A stretch of DNA of 64,000 nt from Harmothoe impar (taxonomy: Eukaryota > Annelida > Polychaeta > Phyllodocida > Polynoidae). Below are positions 14,336 through 26,152 of this stretch, in pieces; position 1 is the first letter of the stretch, and each line of letters begins with the position of its first letter. Under the pieces are notes generated by a model. The model was not told the origin of the DNA, did no database searches, and saw only the letters and a program-made list of their open reading frames with translations. The stretch lies in the NCBI GenBank assembly GCA_947462335.1, contig OX381706.1, positions 17,522,784 through 17,586,783 of the forward strand, read 5' to 3'. The translations under genes were made by a program, and so were the position numbers.

Positions 14336-14690
14336 AGCAGATACTGATAACTGCATGGTCCCACCCCCTATGGATAAAACACACAGCTCCTGACGTAGAC
14401 CCAGGGGGGTATTGTGTAACAGGAAGGGATAAATTAGAGGTTATATCACACAGCATGACCCATACGTGTGCAGGGGGGCGTGTACATAATGGCCATCATT
14501 AGCCAAACACCATGAGCTAATGGTGGTAGGGTGGAGCAGCTCTTTGAGGGGGTTACTCGGTAGGAGGGGAAAGGACCTCTTATGCAGATTCTAAGCTCTC
14601 CCAAGATTCATTTAGTAGTTTCATTAGTTATGATACAAAAAGCATTACTCCGAGAAGTATGTTGAAATTGTGTTTCTATTCTCAATGTGA
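14336..14690. other. Non-coding stretch
   Basis: No recognisable gene or repeat. The short ORF at 14299-14502 begins inside the MITE and is not credible. Confidence 0.4.
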
Positions 14691-14694
14691 CCAG

Positions 14695-15120
14695 TCGTCT
14701 GATGAGAGGGACATCGAGGTTGGTGAAAGAGAGACGGAGAGGGGGGGGGGGGGGGGAACGGAGAGAGAGAGAGGCAGAGAACGTCACAAAGAGGCAGAGA
14801 GACGAACACAGACTATAATCTTTTATACATCTTAATATCATATTATTTAGGTGATATTGATGTAGACCAACGGTCCTAGCTAATGGAGGTGGATGACTAA
14901 ACTCAACATGGTGACATGGCCTTTTCTTCAAATCGACATGCGACATAGAGCTTAGTGACATCAGGAAAGAATTAAGTGACATGACATGGATATTTCTTGG
15001 ATTATTCTGGGACCACCCCCACCCCCACACCCCATCTAGAACCCCTCGCGAGAGAGAGACAGACACAGGGAGGCAGGGGGACAGAGACAGAATCTGGGTG
15101 AGGGGAGAAGTAGTGCCATA
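14695..15120. repeat. Purine-rich low-complexity region with G16 tract
   Basis: Two GAGA-rich clusters (about 14700-14815 and 15045-15110) flank ordinary sequence. The first contains a run of 16 G (14741-14756). The open frame of 152 codons on the minus strand (14608-15066) is produced by this composition and has no other support. Confidence 0.7.
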
Positions 15121-16510
15121 ACACAGACTATACGTGTTTAGTGATTAGCTTCCAGATACCAGAAGGTTGGATAAGCTGTGGACGAGTTACGTATACTGAT
15201 TAATTGGTAACCAATCACTAGAGGATTTGTCCACTCTGAGTTCGGACAGCTGGTTTTATATACATTTAAGCTGAGATGAGAACTAACTAGAACCCAGTAT
15301 ACGATATTTACATTCATATTGATGTGTGACATGTCGTTAAGGATAATTCATTTTGATGCCATAAGGCATGGAAGTAGAATCCCAGAAAATGTGGACATTC
15401 TTTAAATGGACACACTCAATGCAGTGACAGCTGTCTTAGACATTCTTTCTACAATGTTGGTTGAACGAGGTAGTTGTTATCCCGAGGGACCACGACTACA
15501 AAAGTGCCCTAGAATCTGCTGACATTCACCAAGTGGACATAATTATGCACCAAATTTCTACAAAGACATATTGACAGTTGACAGCGAGAATTTTCGTGGT
15601 TGACAGCAAGAGAAATTGCTTGAACCGCCCAGAAAGGTGAGAAGAAAATTCATATGAAATAGTGATTTTTTTTTTGGGGGGGGGGGGGGTGAGCCTTGAC
15701 AGCCACCGTAGTCATTACAAGTTAGATGATATTGAAGGTCCCGTTCGTAGCTTATAGATAACAGACCAAGGCCCTGACTTTCAAGGGCTGTCATCATACT
15801 TGTGAGATTTCATAGAGAAATTTGTTTTTTAAATACTAAAATGGAATGGAGAAGTGGCCGTTATGACGGCCCTCAGCGGTACAGGTAAGCACCCTGAATG
15901 CTGTCCTATACCTAGATGGTAGAGGTGGTAATGGGTCCTTGTAAATCCATGGTAGTAAAACTTCACTACACGTTTCTTAAGATACATGCATAACTCTGCA
16001 GCCTCATTAAAATGTGTTACGCTTTGGCTTTAGAAGTGACCTTAAAGGGGTGTAAGTAGTTTACTAATTATATGATAATGTTGATCCTAGTGAGAGTGGC
16101 TGCATAAAGTTTACACAGTGTGGCCACAGAAGGCACTATCCTGTGTATGGCTCTGAGGAAAATCTTGTATTTTGACTACCATAGAGTCAGTGCTACCCAA
16201 CACCGGATGATGTTAATGTACAAGTCCTGGAGGCCGGATACTGGGTATCCTACTACATGGAACACTTTGTGTAACCTGATAACAGTTCCTTTACTTTATA
16301 ACCCATGTGGGAGGGGACCTTACCCATTGTTATCATACTCTATTGGTTCATAGAGTACAGGAGTCTTTGGAGAGGTTATGAACTTCTTGGAAGCATGTAA
16401 TACATTTCCATCATCGCGGCTGGATGTTTCATAAGTCTTCATCAGCCATACGCTCACAAAACCTGGGCTAAAAGCGGTGGTTTAGGCTACTTGTTTAAAA
16501 AAAATATATA
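15121..16510. other. Non-coding stretch with T10G14 tract
   Basis: No gene seen. 15666-15689 is a run of about ten T followed by fourteen G. The frames at 15558-15797 (minus) and 16120-16353 (plus) show no family features. Confidence 0.4.
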
Positions 16511-16513
16511 TAA

Positions 16514-16889
16514 GGCCACTCAAAAAAAAAAAGTTGTTTCTCATCACGCGCGCATCATAAAAATCATGATTTGGGGAAAACTTTTTTTTTTTTTTTTTAC
16601 ATTTTTGATGAAAAATATGTTAAAATTGCCAAAATATTGGCAAATTTGGTATCAAACTAAAGCTTATGATGCCAGCAATGCAATTAGCTAGGTGTAACTT
16701 GCATTCTTACAACTTTTGCTGATCAATAAACTCCAAATTACAAAAAATTGAAAATTGATCGCGAAATGTCCAAATTTCCCTATATAAATTGGCCCTAGTA
16801 AAAAAAAATATATATATTTAATAATAAACGCCCTCGTCATATTTTTCATTGCTTGGTGATGAGAAACAATTTTTTTTTTTTGAGTGGCC
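16514..16889. mobile_element. PIF/Harbinger-like MITE with TAA duplication
   Basis: The terminal inverted repeats are about 35 bp: GGCCACTC, an A-tract, then GTTGTTTCTCATCAC on the left, mirrored by GTGATGAGAAACAA, a T-tract and GAGTGGCC on the right. TAA flanks both ends (16511-16513 and 16890-16892). Harbinger elements make 3-bp TWA duplications and often begin with GG(G)CC, so the assignment is reasonable. It is about 376 bp with no transposase, hence non-autonomous. The interior contains several T- and A-tracts. Confidence 0.75.
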
Positions 16890-16892
16890 TAA

Positions 16893-17394
16893 GGTTAGTT
16901 AGCTTTCTGTTTGTTTTAATCTCTCCAGTAGCAGGAAGGATTCGTACATTGTTACATTACTTTGCGGCTGGTTCCCATGACTGACGAATTGGTACAATGC
17001 CAAGGATGATTGGGAAATTAGTGGATAGTTACATTTAAGAGCTAGTCCCAGGACTCTCTGCAGTCAGACATTTACCCAGCCCCCAGTCAGTTGGAGACGT
17101 TCTTCACCAATAATTCATAAGATTTCTTGGATTACTTTTAAAATCTTCATAATGAATCACTCATAGCAGTTGATACGATCCTCAGAAAAAGTTATTGGTA
17201 AGGCAAAGGACAGACCATTTTGTTATAGAACCAAGAAGAGGTATAACATATATAAAAGATATATTGTCTACGGTTTATCACAGAGTTCATAATGTCACTG
17301 TTGATCGAGGGTCACTTTGCCTGCAACACTACTTTTAGTCGGAATTGGTATATCAAAGTACTATTAGAACAAATATATAACAGGTTGTTACTGG
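16893..17394. other. Non-coding stretch
   Basis: Unique AT-rich sequence; no exon or repeat recognised. Confidence 0.4.
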
Positions 17395-17520
17395 CCTAAC
17401 ATGTCGACCAATCCCTCAGTCACTAGTGCCTAACCATGTTAGTCCTTTTGAGTAAGGTATTAGTCATATGTTGTATTGCTTCAGTCATTTTTGAATAGCA
17501 CTTGGTCATCCCTGACCTAC
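17395..17520. repeat. Dispersed repeat, copy 1
   Basis: Shares 'cgaccaatc.c.cagtcacta..gtgcctaacca.gttagt' and 'cagtcatttttgaatagca' with 49620-49880, and the second phrase with 31460-31480. The phrase GGTTAGTC/GACTAACC recurs throughout the family. Boundaries are unclear and no terminal structure is visible. Confidence 0.5.
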
Positions 17521-17599
17521 AGTGGCCCAGGAGGGTCAAATCTTTTTGTAAATTTTGCAAAAAATCAACTTGAGTTGAAGGTGAAAACTCTAACTTCAA

Positions 17600-17735
17600 C
17601 CATTTACTGTCAGCTGTCAACTGTCAATTTAAGTAAAGCAACGTGTGACTGCTATCTTTCAACACTACATCAAACAGAAAACAAAGTTGAGAGTAAAGCA
17701 ACGTCAGTCACTCACTGTCAACTGTCAATTCAGGA
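17600..17735 (+). repeat. Imperfect 93-bp direct duplication
   Basis: 'ctgtcaactgtcaatt' followed by 'agtaaagcaacgt'-type sequence occurs at 17612-17650 and again at 17690-17735. This leads into the minisatellite that follows and may share its origin. Confidence 0.45.
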
Positions 17736-17798
17736 ACAACAGCTTGTGACAAGTATCTTTAAGCACTGAAGTTCATTCCATGTATCCTATGAATGCTA

Positions 17799-18286
17799 TC
17801 AAGTCTCAATAAAGTATCAATTAACTGATCAAGTGTCAATCTCATCTCAATCAAGTGCCAATCAAGTGTCAATCAAGTGCCAATCAAGTGCCAATCAAGT
17901 ACCAATCTAGGCTCAATGAAGTGTCAATCAAGGGCTCAATCAAGTACCAATCAAGTGTCAATCAAAAGTGCAGGGGCGTGGCAACTGGGTGGGGGACGGG
18001 GGAGACATGTCCCCCCCACTTTTGACCAACCCCAAAAAACGTCGAACCAAAAAGGTCAAGTAAAAAGGGATCAAAAAGGGTCAAAATACCCCTCAGTCCC
18101 CCCTACTTTGAGACTGCTTGCCACGCCCCTGATTAGTGTCAATCAAGTATCAATCAAGTGTCAATCAAGTGCCAATAAAGTGCCAATCAAATGCAAATCA
18201 AGTACCAATCAAGTGTCAATCAAGTGCCAATCAAGTGCCAAACAAGTGTCAAAGAAGTACCAATCAAGTGCCAATCAAATCCAAAA
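17799..18286 (+). repeat. 11-bp minisatellite (CAATCAAGTGC)
   Basis: Tandem 11-bp units of the form CAATCAAGTGC, CAATCAAGTAC or CAATCAAGTGT run through this interval in slightly degenerate form. Because 11 is not a multiple of 3, open frames persist through it by chance and give Ser/Gln/Asn-rich translations (137 codons at 17877-18290); these are not evidence of coding. The array is interrupted at 17971-18131 by a transposon. Confidence 0.85.
17971..18131. mobile_element. hAT-like MITE inserted in the 11-bp minisatellite
   Basis: 161 bp with perfect 14-bp terminal inverted repeats CAGGGGCGTGGCAA / TTGCCACGCCCCTG. CAGGG-type termini are typical of hAT elements, whose target duplication is 8 bp. 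The flanks AAAAGTG and ATTAGTG agree at 5 of 7 positions, suggesting a decayed duplication. The inner arms are G-rich on the left and C-rich on the right, adding further pairing. No ORF. The array resumes with the same phase after the element. Confidence 0.7.
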
Positions 18287-18289
18287 ATG

Positions 18290-18940
18290 AACAACCTGTA
18301 CTGACCAATATCTGTATGACTAACCAGGGATGGGGAATTTAGATTTTCTGTGTAGGTTACAGAGTAGCATGTTTTAAATCACATGCCATATCTGATGGAG
18401 CAGTCCATATGACTCATCACACAGTAATTAAAGGGTTCCCATTACTTAATGCATGTATCCGAGACCGAACCCCAAATTCCACTGTTATTTTACCAACGTA
18501 TACAATACCAATCATTTGTTTTTCAAATGATATCATTATCTAGAAATGCACAGTATTAAACTATGTAGTCTAAGTGATGGAAAACCTCCTTGGAGCTGTA
18601 GGATATGGTAATACCCTCTGAGGCGCAGCCAAAAAGGTTTTGTACCATATTCTACAGCAGAGGTTTTTTTCACTAATACTCCACTCTCTATCCATAGTAG
18701 ATCAAGAAAATGATATGTATCCATCTTTTGATAAGGAATTTACCTGATTTTCACAATACATTTTCATTTTGGATAATGTGGGGTTCAAACCTACACATCC
18801 CTACCCCTTGAACTAGCATGATTATCTAAAGCAACACACAACTTACCTGGCGGCCTGGTGGCCAAACAGATAGGGCACAGGGTAACGTAGTCAAAGGGTG
18901 CCTGGTACTAATAACACCATGGTCAACATTGTACTTTTTG
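18290..18940. other. Non-coding stretch
   Basis: No convincing ORF or structured element. The minus-strand frame at 18536-18724 (62 codons) is unsupported. Confidence 0.4.
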
Positions 18941-19160
18941 TAAAGGTAGGAGGTCTGAGTGTATACCAGACAGGACTTGCAAACAGAAGATCGTGGGTTC
19001 AAATCACCATAGAGCCAAACAATCTTTAGGCAATGATAAGTAACCAGTAGTTCTAATGAGATCCTTTAGACAGGAGTTCCTCTGTGGCCCATACTTGTTA
19101 GGTCAGAGTTCTTCAGATTTACTGGCCTAGGTTTGGAGGATTTACTGGCCTAGGTTTGAA
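18940..19160 (+). repeat. tRNA-derived (SINE-like) remnant
   Basis: 18975-19010 reads GACTTGCAAAC, then AGAAGATCGTGGGTTCAAATC, matching a tRNA anticodon-loop, variable and T-arm series (box B-like GGTTCAAATC). A second box B-like GGTTTGAATCC lies at about 19150. A 20-bp phrase GATTTACTGGCCTAGGTTTG is directly duplicated at about 19115-19155. No intact cloverleaf can be folded, so I treat it as a decayed tRNA-derived repeat. Confidence 0.4.
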
Positions 19161-19381
19161 TCCACTAAAGGCAGGGTCTCAAAAGGGAAACCATTGCCAT
19201 AACCTCCGCCATGACTTGACCTAGAGCATATAACCTGCTGAGAATATGCCATATAAGCTACACTAAGAACAATAGACAAAACACCCAGGCGGAGTATAAT
19301 TAGGGCAGAGAATCATAAGGGGCAAACCGTACATTGGTTCGTGTTTATTGTGTTTGATACCCTAGGTCAGAGGTTTGAGCC

Positions 19382-19465
<84 letters not shown>
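19382..19465. repeat. TA dinucleotide microsatellite
   Basis: About 84 bp of (TA)n with one interruption near 19397. Confidence 0.95.
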
Positions 19466-19468
<3 letters not shown>

Positions 19469-20999
19469 TACATACATACTTAAGGGGTTAAGGGTATTGT
19501 TCATTGTCCATGAGTGTTAATCCCAAGGAAGAAACTTTAGTCACTTCGGTAATTATTGATCCCTTCACTCTGCACTTTGATAGACATGCCCTCTCCTGAA
19601 GGGTTGGGTAGTGTATAGTTTACATATAAAGCTTGCACTTTGACTGGGAGCCTTATGGTCCCCTTGGCATGTTCAAAATTCAAAAGCCTTCTCCAGAGAC
19701 TGATAATTCACTATTTGAAGGGATATCCCCACTTGGTTATCCATTGCTGTTTTTATGCAGGCCATGGGAGCTGGATCATCTGGGGAAGGGTTTATGGAAA
19801 TAAGGATGAACGTTAAAAATAACTCTCACAGAAATGATGTGTGTCAGTTTGGTAGTGAAGAAAAACTACGATATCCTATTCCTATTTTAGTATAGCTAGA
19901 TAGTTTTACTGTCTGGGATTGCTATAAGATTTGATAATAGTGTAGATTCGCATTCAGATTTAGTTTTGGAAACATTCTTTGAAATTCTGAAAGAATGATG
20001 AAAGAATCGACCACACAAAGCCTTCCCTATTGTATACCATATCCTGCTTTATCACCTTTAGGCTATTCCCGTGAGAGTTATCAAGCTATGTTATGAGAGA
20101 CTTAATTCTCCTATATGCCCTTATGATGGGTGATTCGTATGCACAGTGTGCATTCTATCGCTCTGCTGCGTACCTCTTTATGAGAATAGAATAGATAATG
20201 ATTTGCATGATGACCCTAGGAATATTCCTATCGATTGTGTGATCTACAATCAAAGGTGATGGGATCTGAACGTCGTTAACCTATTCACTCTTAGATTTCA
20301 TAGTCCTTTCTTTTAAAGAAAAAGCTTCATATATGCAGTTTTGAATGATCAGCTCCTAGATGTATTTGATTTCTCTTTGTGATTCCTTTCGATACTGAAT
20401 TATGAGCAGGCTTGTGTGACACTTATCCCTTGAATGGTGTACATATGGAATATAAAAGAAATAAACAAAGTAGGTGCGGTATAAGATACATCTTAGCAAG
20501 GATACTGATAATGTGTACTAAATTTCTGTATCCAATGAGGGATTGTGATAAGCCTCATCCTATGCGATCCTCAATAGTGATGGGTTGAGTTAAATGATTC
20601 TTATTTGGCACAACCCCATCCTAAGTAATATAGGGAGTTGTTCCTATTCAGGCCATTTCCGCATAATATGTCAATACAATACATTCACTGTATACTTACA
20701 CATAGACAGAACATACATGACATCATCGCAAATTGTCCAATCTTATAAGTGTCTTTGTCTCCGTTAGCCACACCGTATTTCATCAGTTTGCATCTCATGG
20801 TAACTTAATGTACCAGGGTTTATGACATACAGGTCATTGCTTAAGTAGTAATTGCTTAAGTGCCGCTAAGAAGCTCTGTTTGCTTTGTAGATACTTTACT
20901 CGATGGTCAAGTTCATCACACAAGTGGGCAAATTTGTATCTATAGATGGCATTTTACTGTGTCAGGGTATGCGAGTTGCCTGATGGCATTATGGTCTTG
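19466..20999. other. Non-coding stretch, no gene seen
   Basis: Unique AT-rich sequence with no ORF of note, no repeat family seen elsewhere in the window and no strong inverted repeat. Confidence 0.5.
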
Positions 21000-21107
21000 C
21001 CCAGTGGGCACAGAACATTGAATCAACATTGAAAAATGGTTGTCAATGTTGATTCAATGTTGATTTAATGTTGATTCAACGTTGAATTGAATTTTGTGCC
21101 TACTGGG
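21000..21107. mobile_element. 108-bp MITE with CCCAGT termini
   Basis: The left end CCCAGTGGGCACAGAACATT pairs with the right end, whose reverse complement is CCCAGTAGGCACAAAATTCA. The centre holds four tandem copies of a 12-bp phrase (AATGTTGATTCA). The flanking phrase ATGGTCT(T)GCCCAGTG is present on both sides of the element (20990s and 21110s). The superfamily is not decided from sequence alone. Confidence 0.65.
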
Positions 21108-21131
21108 TGATGGTCTGCCCAGTGACCACAG

Positions 21132-21144
21132 CCCCCCCCCCCCC
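21132..21144 (+). repeat. C13 homopolymer
   Basis: Thirteen consecutive C. Confidence 0.95.
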
Positions 21145-21365
21145 TGTGATTGGTCAGTCCATGCATCTTGACCCAGCCTGACCTCCAGGTAGACCAGGTG
21201 AGTAATTCATACATAAATAAATCTGTATATTTAACTCATTTGGCAGCCAGTTATTAGTACACTGCTCTATACAAATGAGGCGTAGATGATTATAATTACA
21301 TTGTATCCATACCTGTTGAGAAGGACGCATGCTTATCAAATGATGAACGTGGGCTCCGTTTTCCG

Positions 21366-21373
21366 TGACGTCA
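21366..21373. promoter_or_regulatory. Consensus CRE (TGACGTCA)
   Basis: A perfect palindromic cAMP-response/ATF element in the context CCGTGACGTCATCAC. An 8-bp match can arise by chance in 64 kb, and no TATA box or exon is visible beside it, so its function is unknown. Confidence 0.3.
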
Positions 21374-21404
21374 TCACAACAGCTATGAAACCATAATTTC
21401 ACTC

Positions 21405-21602
21405 TTTAAGTAAGGGTGTCGCTAAAAAATGACATTTGTCATCATGATCCACTAATTTAGCCCCAGGGTGTGTAGCCCTAAGCACCATAAGGTCGGCATG
21501 ATGCGTAAATGCAGCACTGGCGAGTTACTCGCCGGGGCTGCATTGGTGCATCATGATGTCTAATGTCATCTTTTAGCAACATGACATTCTGAAAGGGTAA
21601 AT
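21405..21602. mobile_element. TTAA-family (piggyBac-like) MITE, copy 2
   Basis: The left end (CTTTAAGTAAGGGTGTC then GCTAAAAAATGACATTTGTC) mirrors the right end (AATGTCATCTTTTAGCAAC then GAAAGGGTAAA). The core GCACTGGCGAGTTACTCGCCGG forms a hairpin. It is diverged at both termini compared with the copy at 60377. Confidence 0.6.
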
Positions 21603-24600
21603 AAGAAATAACGTTAAATAAACGCAGAGATTCACGTTTATGTGTTCAATTCTCCTGTTTCCCCTCTACTTTGGCCGTGGGCTTTATCACTCTCAGCTGG
21701 GCCTGGTGTGATTAGCCCCACACCCAGCTTGTGCAGAAACTGTTTAGAAACTTTCACGTAAACCTCTGTGTATTAATTCCGGGTGTTCCAAATATGCAAG
21801 CAACAACCAGCGTCTCCATGTAAATCATATTGATAGTTAAACATATGGCATTATGTGTGATAAATCTGACACTATCCTTATCTTACAGCCTTCTTTCTGC
21901 TAATCAAGAGGACATGGTATTATGGGTTAGAATAATTGATTTGTATATTGCTGTCAGTAGTGTATACAGGACGTGCCACTCATGGCTTGAATCAGCATGT
22001 CAACATGTTTGGATGAATGTGATTGACTTTTCCCCTCTTTCTTCTCATAATATATATATGGTCTCATCAAAGTCATTTACAATAAATAGGTGCATGCCCA
22101 ATGTCTACATACCTGATTCAGAATTCTCTTCTTTAAGACTCCCGGTGCACAGTATGACTTATTTGCACTATATCATAAGTAAAGAAAACCTCTGATATGA
22201 GAACCATATACATGTCCATTGTCCCCCTGCCTTATGAGCCTGCTCCCCACCCTGGGGGAGTCTCATTAGTGTATTATTATGCTGGGGATCTGTAGTAGGT
22301 CTTCTCCTGAATAATAGATAGAGGCAAAATGCAGATCCGTCCATGGCTAATGGCCGCAGTCAGCTAAGCCTATTATCTCAATGGAAACAGCCACATTTGT
22401 CTGATATCAAGACCTCTCTACTATGACATATATAAATGTACGTATACTGCGGTGGTGGTCTTTTTTAGCCATTATGTCATTAGAGTCGCGTAGTTCGCAT
22501 GGACCATTTAATAGACTGGTGTATAAGATAATCATTATCTCCTCATGGACCCTTAGGGTTGATGTGGATTTGTGCACATAGGTACTGTTTTCTTGACTAG
22601 CAGTACTCTATAACGTGGACCGCAATAGTAAATACTGTATCGTAATAATGAGAGGTTGCTTAAAGGACAAAGATTAGTCCACTGATGGAAAGCATGTATA
22701 CGAGTCAGCTGCTTAGTATCTGCTATAATGGTATACATCAAATATGTTGAGCACGAAAAAACCTGTACAAGGTGACTCATCAAAGATGGTATGTGACCAG
22801 ATCTGCACATCTTGTAGACATTCTTCTTCCTATTACCCTGATTGCATACATGGACTTTGGTGAACATAGAGCTAGGTTAAAGACACCCTTTTGTTGGTGG
22901 ACAGTGTTACCTTTTTTGGCACAAATTCAAAGTTCTTCAATATCAATAGGCCTAGATATGCATCTCTTCCATTATCTAGCCCTGCACATCACTCCAATTC
23001 CATCTGGAGTTCACCAGTTCCTATAAATTCTATTACAATTTTGGCGTAGCCCATAAACGGCATTGTACGCCTGCCCAAATCAAGGGGGCCATTATATGGA
23101 TGGAGATCTATATTCGTCATTGAAATATACAATCTCGTGATTTTCTGATGGCTAAATTGCATACATGCTGACAGTTGAGTGTTAGCTTTGAACCTTGAGG
23201 CATCTTCAAGCAACTTTAACCTGAGAAATCAAAGTTGCTGAAAGTTGTCTGTAGCTGCTGAAATAAATTAAATTGGATGGTTCATGCAGTGTTTGATATG
23301 CTCTTTGTCAGTAGGCTGTGCCATCATCCCTCAGACTCCAAATCATGACAGTAATGTAATATGTCTCACTCAATCGGCAAACATGTGTGTTTTCCATGAT
23401 AAAAGCCAAGTGTTTTGATCAATACAATTTAGCAATGACTGATGTAAATCCATAATCTGTCAATAAGGCAGATCTTATTAATATGGTCTTCATTTACTGT
23501 TTCTATGACGGAAATAAAGTTATATCAAAAAGGAAAACTTTTAATATTTAAGTTAAAATCCCTCCATGAAATTCATGTCATAAGAAATATTAAAGTGTAC
23601 GAGTCCGCTTCTTAGAGAGGCCACTGTTGTTGTTCTTTCCCTGAAGGCAACAATTAGAACACAATGGGGGACATGCCTTTGAAATAGGACAAGCCTCAAG
23701 TGATTGGTCGCCCAGGACCAAACACGGTGTTAACGAGAGGATTCTGAGGAAACAATGAAACAGCAAAGCCTTAATTCTAAAGTACACAAGTGAAGATGGA
23801 CAGCGGGCAATTTTACACCCTGTCGCCAGAGATGTTTTAAAAATACTAATTGTCAGAGTCGTTTTTGCAACGTAAATTCCTTGAAGATGTAAACTTCGGA
23901 TGGTAAAGTTCGGATGGAAGTGCATCTATGTGATTGCCAATCAAGAGATTATCAACTGAGTACATTCTATATCTGCAGCCTTGTTCTACTGACTGGTCTC
24001 AAATAAGATCATCCCCACATATTCCCTACCCCATACATGTGTCCCATACATTCAGCTCTATATCATCATTTATAGGTAGACGCGCCTCGTCCTCCTCACT
24101 TCACCTGCGAGGAGCAAAATTCGTAAATTGATATGATTAAGCCATGTCCTGTGGAGGGATCTGTATTTCATTGTATATTAAACGCACAATAATCAATGTC
24201 TATCTACTCACAAACACATACTAGCTATGTTTACACAGCTCACAATATTTGAATGCAAATGGTAGTGGGGCAGTTTAATGTATATTATCAGTCCAATGCA
24301 ACCATGATTTTGATTGGGAATTGCGGGTATCAAACAAAGTTTAACTTTCTTCATTGTTCCAATGGCTGTAATAAAATTATTAGCTTGACCATTATTTTGT
24401 CGATATCTTAAGAAGAATGTATTCGATCGAATTCTGACATTTCCATCAGGGCTTCCTGCCAAATGGTCTATCTCTCATGATTTTCATACAAACACAACTG
24501 GATTACTAGGGATGGACATTCTTCCTCATAGCGAAGTATAAGCCTCGCGAGGAGAATATTGGAATTAGAACACACTGATGGGATCGAATACCTTGACCCA

Positions 24601-25770
24601 AAGTACCAGTCTTACATGCAAACAAACTCTACCATACGTGTAACGAAGGCCAACACGTAGAAACCTTCGAATTAATATATATATACCTCGAGGAATATAA
24701 TCCCATCCTTTGGATTTATCCATGAGCCGCTGGCATCCACGACACCCCGGAGGAAATAATAGGAAGTCTTAGCAGATGACACCAGTAGTTTTTGTCTTAC
24801 ATCAGATGAATTAATCTGAGGTGACTGGTGGTAATGGAAGGCGCTATAGCTGGAGGAAAAATGAGGGGATGCCTGTCACCTATTTTATAGGCTTGTTGAG
24901 ATGTGTACTGCTCCTTCCCCTGAGTCTCTAAAGGAGCTACACGTACTGTGAGCAGAATAACATAAATAAGGTAGCAGACTCTGAAACACTAACATTGTTA
25001 ATTTACATAGTTATGAACCAGCGCAGCTTGTAAGTTACATCTATCTTGTAGAAAAGCCAACTGTCAGGATTTCTTGGCATTCTATTGAAGAACTTTATAT
25101 GTAACAAGGTTATTTCCCAAAAAATAAAAAAATTAACAACTGACATGACATTGAATAATGTATAGTAAAGAGAACTGCTCTGATACAACTTGATACACAA
25201 TATAACCAGTTATTGTATGCATACACTTTCACTCTAGGAAACTGTATGTATACCCTTGTAAATATAGCATATGAAGTCTTCAATGTGTAGCCCTATCTAA
25301 GTATGATTTCTAAATGAAATATGACTTTCATACAACTGAAATCTCCATCAAACTGCTCATAATCTTCATGAAAGAAAACGGAAAAGATAGCTTAACTATA
25401 CAAGCAGCCTTCTATAGAGGAACACATATATTCCCTTCACAGACATCCCTGACATTGGCAGATATAAAAGTTATCCCCCTTGAATATATTGGATTACTTA
25501 CACATTGGTTGTAGATGATGTGATTATGAGGAATAAAAATGAAAATGTAAAAACGATTACTTTGGAAATGTAAAGGCAAAAAATCATGTGTCATATGATT
25601 TAAGTAAATGGACGAACAACCTGTACAGCAGTCCTCTTTTTCTAATTGATGTCCTTCTATAAGTGAAAGATGATGATGACACCCAGCTTAGATACTGCTT
25701 CAAATGGATATTGAAAGCATTGCTACACTTGATACCTCATTCATTCTATTCCACACACGATAGAGCTCAT
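21603..25770. other. Mostly unique non-coding stretch
   Basis: I see no recognisable exon. The longest frames (121 codons at 21830-22195 and 111 codons at 23590-23925 minus) show no family resemblance. 22430-22530 shares 'tagccattatgtc' and 'gtataagata' phrases with 26800-26870. 22190-22420 is less AT-rich and contains several TAAT-type sites. No inverted-repeat element was identified. Confidence 0.4.
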
Positions 25771-25771
25771 G

Positions 25772-25779
25772 TATAAATA
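25772..25779 (+). promoter_or_regulatory. TATA box upstream of the 76-codon ORF
   Basis: TATAAATA lies 55 bp upstream of the ATG at 25827, which would place a transcription start near 25803 and leave a 5' leader of about 24 nt. A second TATAAAAG at 25815-25822 is too close to the ATG to serve it. Placement is good, but the call is inference. Confidence 0.4.
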
Positions 25780-25826
25780 CCCAGAGGAGGGAGCAGCATC
25801 CGCCTCAACAAACCTATAAAAGGCAG

Positions 25827-26057
25827 ATGTTGTCTCCTTCTTCTCCCAGTTATAGCAGCCTCTATTACCACCAGTCATCTCGAATTAGTTCGTCAGACAT
25901 CACTGCTGTAACAGAAAAAACACTAGTGTCATCGCGGCAGACTTACTATGATTTCCTTAGGGGTAGTATGGATGTGAGTGGTTCATGGGAGCTAAATCCC
26001 AAGGATGAAATGATATACACCAAGGTGCATATAGATGTCCAGACCTCTCCTCTTTGA
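25827..26057 (+). CDS. Candidate small gene or first coding exon, unknown function
   Basis: This encodes a 76-residue protein that I do not recognise. It has no cysteine, signal peptide or membrane segment. The first 23 residues are serine/tyrosine-rich (11 Ser), followed by a mixed, soluble-looking segment with charged residues and an aromatic cluster around residues 40-43. It differs from nearly all other ORFs here in having balanced composition, no repeat content and a promoter-like upstream context (TATAAATA at 25772). Only one start is plausible, because the leader between TATA and ATG is short. The ORF closes with TGA, but a strong donor-like GAT|GTGAGT lies at 25973/25974, in phase after residue 49, so this could be exon 1 of a longer gene. 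I saw no AATAAA in the following 600 bp, which favours splicing or a distant terminator. It could also be a chance ORF. Confidence 0.4.
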   Translation: MLSPSSPSYSSLYYHQSSRISSSDITAVTEKTLVSSRQTYYDFLRGSMDVSGSWELNPKDEMIYTKVHIDVQTSPL

Positions 26058-26152
26058 CCTTTGAAATACACATACAGTATTGGTGATGGACTGGTAGTGT
26101 ACTACTGGTTGCGGTCCCATTGGCGTGTTAGGAATACAAGAGCATCCACTTG

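Noticed and set aside
14608..15066. Longest ORF of the window (152 codons, minus strand)
   Set aside because: It runs through GAGA-rich and G16 low-complexity DNA; no domain, start context or splice sites.
17877..18290. Ser/Gln/Lys-rich ORF resembling a repeat protein
   Set aside because: Direct product of an 11-bp minisatellite plus a MITE; other frames are equally open.
12705..19500. TTAACCCCTTAAGGG-like words near 12705 and 19485 as ends of one TTAA element
   Set aside because: They are almost 7 kb apart and lack the family interior; probably chance.
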